Source of the DNA: an uncultured Bacilli bacterium
Lineage (GTDB): Bacteria > Bacillota_I > Bacilli_A > RF39 > UBA660
Assembly (NCBI GenBank): GCA_944363655.1
Contig: CALVUU010000021.1
Location: 1-6,824, forward strand
Direction: 5' to 3'
Length of the DNA stretch: 6,824 nt
The notes under the pieces were generated by a model that saw only the letters and a list, made by a program, of their open reading frames with translations, did no database searches and was not told the origin of the DNA. A program made the translations under genes and the position numbers. Below are positions 6,230 to 6,824 of this stretch, piece after piece; position 1 is the stretch's first letter, and each line of letters opens with the position of its first letter.

Positions 6230-6251
6230 AACTTTTTTTAAAACTTTTTTT
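6228..6251 (-). repeat. Two perfect tandem 12-bp A/T-tract repeats abutting the -35
   Basis: AAAACTTTTTTT occurs twice head to tail (6228-6239 and 6240-6251, plus-strand reading), and the first copy overlaps the -35 by two bases. A repeat period near one helical turn of A/T tracts just upstream of a -35 is what an UP element or curved activator DNA looks like. It could also be a regulator site or a simple slippage product. Confidence 0.8.
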
Positions 6252-6260
6252 AACAAATAG

Positions 6261-6569
6261 TTACCTAATAAAATCATCTAATCTTTTATCTAAAATAATA
6301 GATAATTTAACTAGCTTTTCTAAAGGTATCATCTTAGTACTATCATTCTCACTTTCAAATCTCTTATAATGATTATGATTATAATCTAAAAGTGCTGAAA
6401 TATTCTCAGTAGAATATGGATTAATAGATGTATTTAAGTTTTGTTTCTTAAATTCATTATATTTTTCTAAACGAAATTTCTTAATATTTCTACAAATATT
6501 AGCATACATTTCTTCTTTATTTACATTTTGTAATAAATCTTGTAACTCTTGAAAACTATGAATAGCCAT
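6261..6569 (-). CDS. Small XRE-like helix-turn-helix protein, probable regulator
   Basis: A 102-residue protein with a compact helical layout that resembles XRE/Cro-type DNA-binding proteins. Helix 1 is ICRNIKKFRLEKY (25-37). YSTENISALLDYNHNHYKRFESEN (52-75) fits the helix-turn-helix, with the usual YKR.E ending the recognition region, and PLEKLVKLSIILDKRLDDFI (82-101) matches the closing helices of the fold. The spacing between helix 1 and the helix-turn-helix is longer than in classical members, and the N-terminal 20 residues are an extra helix. It starts at ATG 6569 with GAGGG seven bases upstream. It lies upstream of the operon in the same direction, with no terminator in between, so it may both regulate and read through into it. 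Its own promoter is not convincing. The DNA-binding assignment rests on pattern only. Confidence 0.6.
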   Translation of the reverse strand: MAIHSFQELQDLLQNVNKEEMYANICRNIKKFRLEKYNEFKKQNLNTSINPYSTENISALLDYNHNHYKRFESENDSTKMIPLEKLVKLSIILDKRLDDFIR

Positions 6570-6680
6570 TTTACCACCCTCTCATTTAATTATGACATTT
6601 TAGAGTTCTTAAAATAGCCACATATTCACGCAATTAATGTATTGAAAAGTAAATAATTAATGATATAATTAAAGTGGCAC
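6570..6680. other. Intergenic region upstream of the small regulator
   Basis: About 110 bases, very A/T-rich. I see no convincing minus-strand promoter for the regulator gene. AATTAATG occurs twice as a direct repeat (6632-6639 and 6655-6662), about two helical turns apart. A plus-strand promoter-like sequence, TTGAAA (6642-6647), N16, TATAAT (6664-6669), is preceded by TGA in extended -10 position and would fire towards the upstream gene in antisense. With this base composition, chance matches are likely. Confidence 0.5.
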
Positions 6681-6706
6681 AAAAAAAGAATATATAGCAT
6701 ATTCTT
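6681..6706 (-). terminator. AT-rich intrinsic terminator of the upstream XRE-like gene
   Basis: On the minus strand a perfect 8-bp stem (AAGAATAT at 6706-6699 with ATATTCTT at 6693-6686) encloses the five-base loop GCTAT. It is followed by a seven-T run (6687-6681). The stem begins inside the stop codon of the upstream gene. The stem is A/T-rich and therefore weak, but the geometry is that of a Rho-independent terminator. It separates the upstream gene from the small regulator and the operon. Confidence 0.7.
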
Positions 6707-6824
6707 ATCGTCTTGGAATACGATGATTAACAACTGGAGTTCTTTCTACAAATAATTGTTCTAAAGATACTCCAAGAGTATCAGCAATATGTCCAATATA
6801 ATCTATTCTCGTATTACGTTTAGC
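6705..6824 (-). CDS. C-terminal fragment of probable XRE-family regulator (5' part beyond window)
   Basis: Only the last 39 residues are in the window, ending at TAA 6707-6705. They read AKRNTRIDYIGHIADTLGVS and continue LEQLFVERTPVVNHRIPRR. The segment IADTLGVSLEQLF is the typical end of an XRE helix-turn-helix domain (the closing helix, then LGVS followed by a short helix). Most of the protein is off the right edge, so the family call is tentative. Its stop codon is built into the terminator hairpin that follows. Two XRE-like genes in tandem, with a terminator between them, suggest a regulatory junction next to the operon, but no direct link to the operon can be shown. Confidence 0.55.
   Translation of the reverse strand, partial: AKRNTRIDYIGHIADTLGVSLEQLFVERTPVVNHRIPRR

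Noticed and set aside
1..6824. tRNA, rRNA, CRISPR array, insertion sequence or attachment site
   Set aside because: No cloverleaf, regularly spaced repeats, transposase-like gene or terminal inverted repeats were seen anywhere in the window.

Overview
The window is strongly AT-rich. Strong GGAGG-type ribosome binding sites, TAA/TAG stops, TGG tryptophan codons (standard code 11) and sigma-A-like promoter spacing point to a low-GC member of the Bacillota. The sequence alone does not support a genus. Every credible gene lies on the minus strand, so transcription runs from high to low coordinates.

Layout in transcription order. At 6824-6705 is the C-terminal end of a probable XRE-type helix-turn-helix protein, closed by an AT-rich intrinsic terminator (6706-6681). 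At 6569-6261 is a small, complete XRE-like regulator. A 146-base intergenic region (6260-6115) holds a good promoter, TTGACT-N17-TAAGAT with an extended -10. Two perfect 12-bp A/T-tract repeats abut the -35, and an imperfect palindrome sits at the predicted start of transcription. From 6114 to the window edge are seven tightly packed genes, overlapping or separated by 1-12 bases, evidently one operon: a CYTH triphosphate-binding enzyme, an APH/choline-kinase-fold small-molecule kinase, the GTP cyclohydrolase FolE2, a 282-residue protein of no family I recognise, a 670-residue fusion of a nucleotidyltransferase-like domain to a SAM methyltransferase, a thymidylate-kinase-like P-loop kinase, and the first 143 residues of a protein resembling the queuosine salvage family (DUF2419/Qng1).

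How the genes may work together (inference). FolE2 opens the GTP ring to give 7,8-dihydroneopterin triphosphate, the entry point to folates, biopterins and 7-deazaguanines. None of the usual folate (FolB/K/P) or preQ0 (QueD/E/C) partners is in the window. The neighbours instead handle triphosphates (CYTH), phosphorylate alcohols or nucleosides (APH, P-loop kinase), transfer a nucleotidyl group, methylate, and (Qng1-like) act at the N-glycosidic bond of a 7-deazaguanine nucleotide. The simplest reading is a dedicated pathway that makes or salvages a pterin- or deazapurine-derived, nucleotide-like small molecule, probably under control of the adjacent XRE protein. I do not recognise this operon as a described system. 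The product is unknown, and a defence or signalling role is possible but not shown by the sequence.
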